A model generated the notes under the pieces. The model was given only the letters and a program-made list of their open reading frames with translations, searched no databases and was not told where the DNA came from. The translations under genes and the position numbers were made by a program. 64,000 bases of DNA from CANMIH01 sp049116335 (lineage in GTDB: Bacteria; Pseudomonadota; Alphaproteobacteria; Rhodobacterales; Rhodobacteraceae), in the NCBI GenBank assembly GCA_049116335.1, contig JAGDYZ010000003.1, forward strand, positions 1 through 64,000. Reading direction: 5' to 3'. Shown here in pieces: positions 63,299 through 64,000 of the stretch (the first letter of the stretch is position 1; each line of letters begins with the position of its first letter).

Positions 63299-63981
63299 CT
63301 CAAGGTTGTGGGTGCCCGCAAACCCTGAATCTGTGAGGCATCCATTTCACTACCATCCGACAGGCGGACCTTCACGGTGCCATTGTCATCACGTACCTCA
63401 AGGATCTGGTTGTAGGCCATCGCCGGTTTGGTATCGAGCTGCTCGCGGCCCTCAAAGTTCTCAATTTCGAACTTGTAGACACCGTTCGGAAGCTTGGATC
63501 CGTCCTCCAAAGTCCCATTCCAGTACAGGGTCTCCTGTCCGACCGGGATCTCCATCTTATCGACGATCTCACCATCGGAATCGCGCACCACAAGATTGGC
63601 ACTGGTGGCATCCTCAGCATACTGCGGACGCATCGAAACAAGCTGACCGGTGAACAGCACTGGCGCTGGCGCCAGCCCTTCCATGCCAACAAGCGAGCCC
63701 ATTTGCTGAAGTGAGTTTGAGGCAAAGGCCGAGCTGATTTCTTTCAATGTATCATTGGTCAAAACCTGCTGTTCCACCGACGAGAACTGGGCCAACTGAG
63801 TGGCAAACTCTGTTGATTCCATCGGGTTCATAGGATCCTGGTTCTGCATCTGCGTTGTCATCATTTTGAGAAAGGTCTCAAAATCTGAATTCAACTTGGT
63901 TCCGCTCGCCTCTGGAGGCTTAACACCATTGGACGTGGTGCCTGTTGTGGTGTTTGGGGTTGCTGCTGCGACTGAGGTCAT
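63295..63981 (-). CDS. flgD: Flagellar hook assembly protein FlgD
   Basis: A 228-residue hook-capping protein. KLNSDFETFLKMMTTQMQNQDPMNPM and EFATQLAQFSSVEQQVLTN are the FlgD_N signatures; the C-terminal half has the FlgD immunoglobulin-like and tudor-like parts (LPNGVYKFEIENFEG). It caps the growing hook. It is the only flagellar gene in the window; other flagellar genes probably lie beyond the right end. Confidence 0.95.
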   Translation of the reverse strand: MTSVAAATPNTTTGTTSNGVKPPEASGTKLNSDFETFLKMMTTQMQNQDPMNPMESTEFATQLAQFSSVEQQVLTNDTLKEISSAFASNSLQQMGSLVGMEGLAPAPVLFTGQLVSMRPQYAEDATSANLVVRDSDGEIVDKMEIPVGQETLYWNGTLEDGSKLPNGVYKFEIENFEGREQLDTKPAMAYNQILEVRDDNGTVKVRLSDGSEMDASQIQGLRAPTTLS

Positions 63982-64000
63982 ATCTTGGGTCTCACACTCT

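Noticed and set aside
1..64000. tRNA, rRNA, CRISPR arrays, insertion sequences, prophage
   Set aside because: I saw no cloverleaf-like or rRNA sequence, no regular short repeats, no transposase or phage genes anywhere in the window.

Overview
The window is a chromosomal segment of an alphaproteobacterium, most likely a Rhodobacterales (Roseobacter-type) marine bacterium. The evidence is the RegB/RegA-SCO1 redox cluster, the hemD-Mic60-hemY run, the gyrB/recF/dnaN/dnaA/rpsT replication region, small families common in that order (DUF2853, DUF1330, DM13, DUF1761), and fairly high GC with dense packing. No rRNA, tRNA, insertion sequence, prophage or CRISPR array was seen. The taxon is inferred from gene content, not from a database search.

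Layout. 0-1.7 kb: TetR regulator divergent from a DMT exporter. 1.8-8.8 kb: hemD-mic60-hemY (minus strand) divergent from tsaD-gpsA-YciI-EVE-DUF1761. 9-11.9 kb: DUF2853; a phytanoyl-CoA-dioxygenase-like gene translationally coupled to an HD-domain gene (PhnY/PhnZ-like architecture); a divergent HxlR/DUF1330 pair. 11.9-17.6 kb: ahcY, a small exported protein, HD hydrolase, two GNATs, glycine-zipper lipoprotein and an APH-like kinase. 17.5-21.9 kb: regA, SCO1, regB and a PAS-only membrane protein. 21.9-31.4 kb: tsaE-amgK-murU-addB-addA-trxA-hslV. 31.4-35.9 kb: DM13 Tat protein, aldo/keto reductase overlapping hslU, D-lyxose isomerase, RTX-like anchored protein. 36-42.6 kb: peptide-type ABC importer operon with prolyl aminopeptidase upstream. 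42.6-49.5 kb: ubiG, a comF-grxC-nitrilase-marR block, a BioC-like methyltransferase, hemH, a 63-residue membrane protein, an L,D-transpeptidase and a CAP lipoprotein. 49.5-58.4 kb: gyrB, GNAT/TetR/AhpD-like insert, recF, dnaN, dnaA, a possible origin region and rpsT. 58.6-64 kb: enoyl-CoA hydratase, mutM, a membrane protein, ubiE-ubiB and flgD.

Functional themes: heme synthesis (hemD, hemY, hemH) and inner-membrane shaping (Mic60); t6A tRNA modification (tsaD, tsaE); ubiquinone synthesis (ubiG, ubiE, ubiB) together with RegB, whose family senses quinone redox state; double-strand break repair (addAB, recF) and base excision (mutM); cell-wall recycling (amgK-murU); protein turnover (hslVU); and replication initiation. 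The least explained part is the PhyH + HD oxygenase-like pair at 9.6-11.05 kb, whose substrate cannot be read from sequence. Most of the rest is conserved housekeeping DNA.
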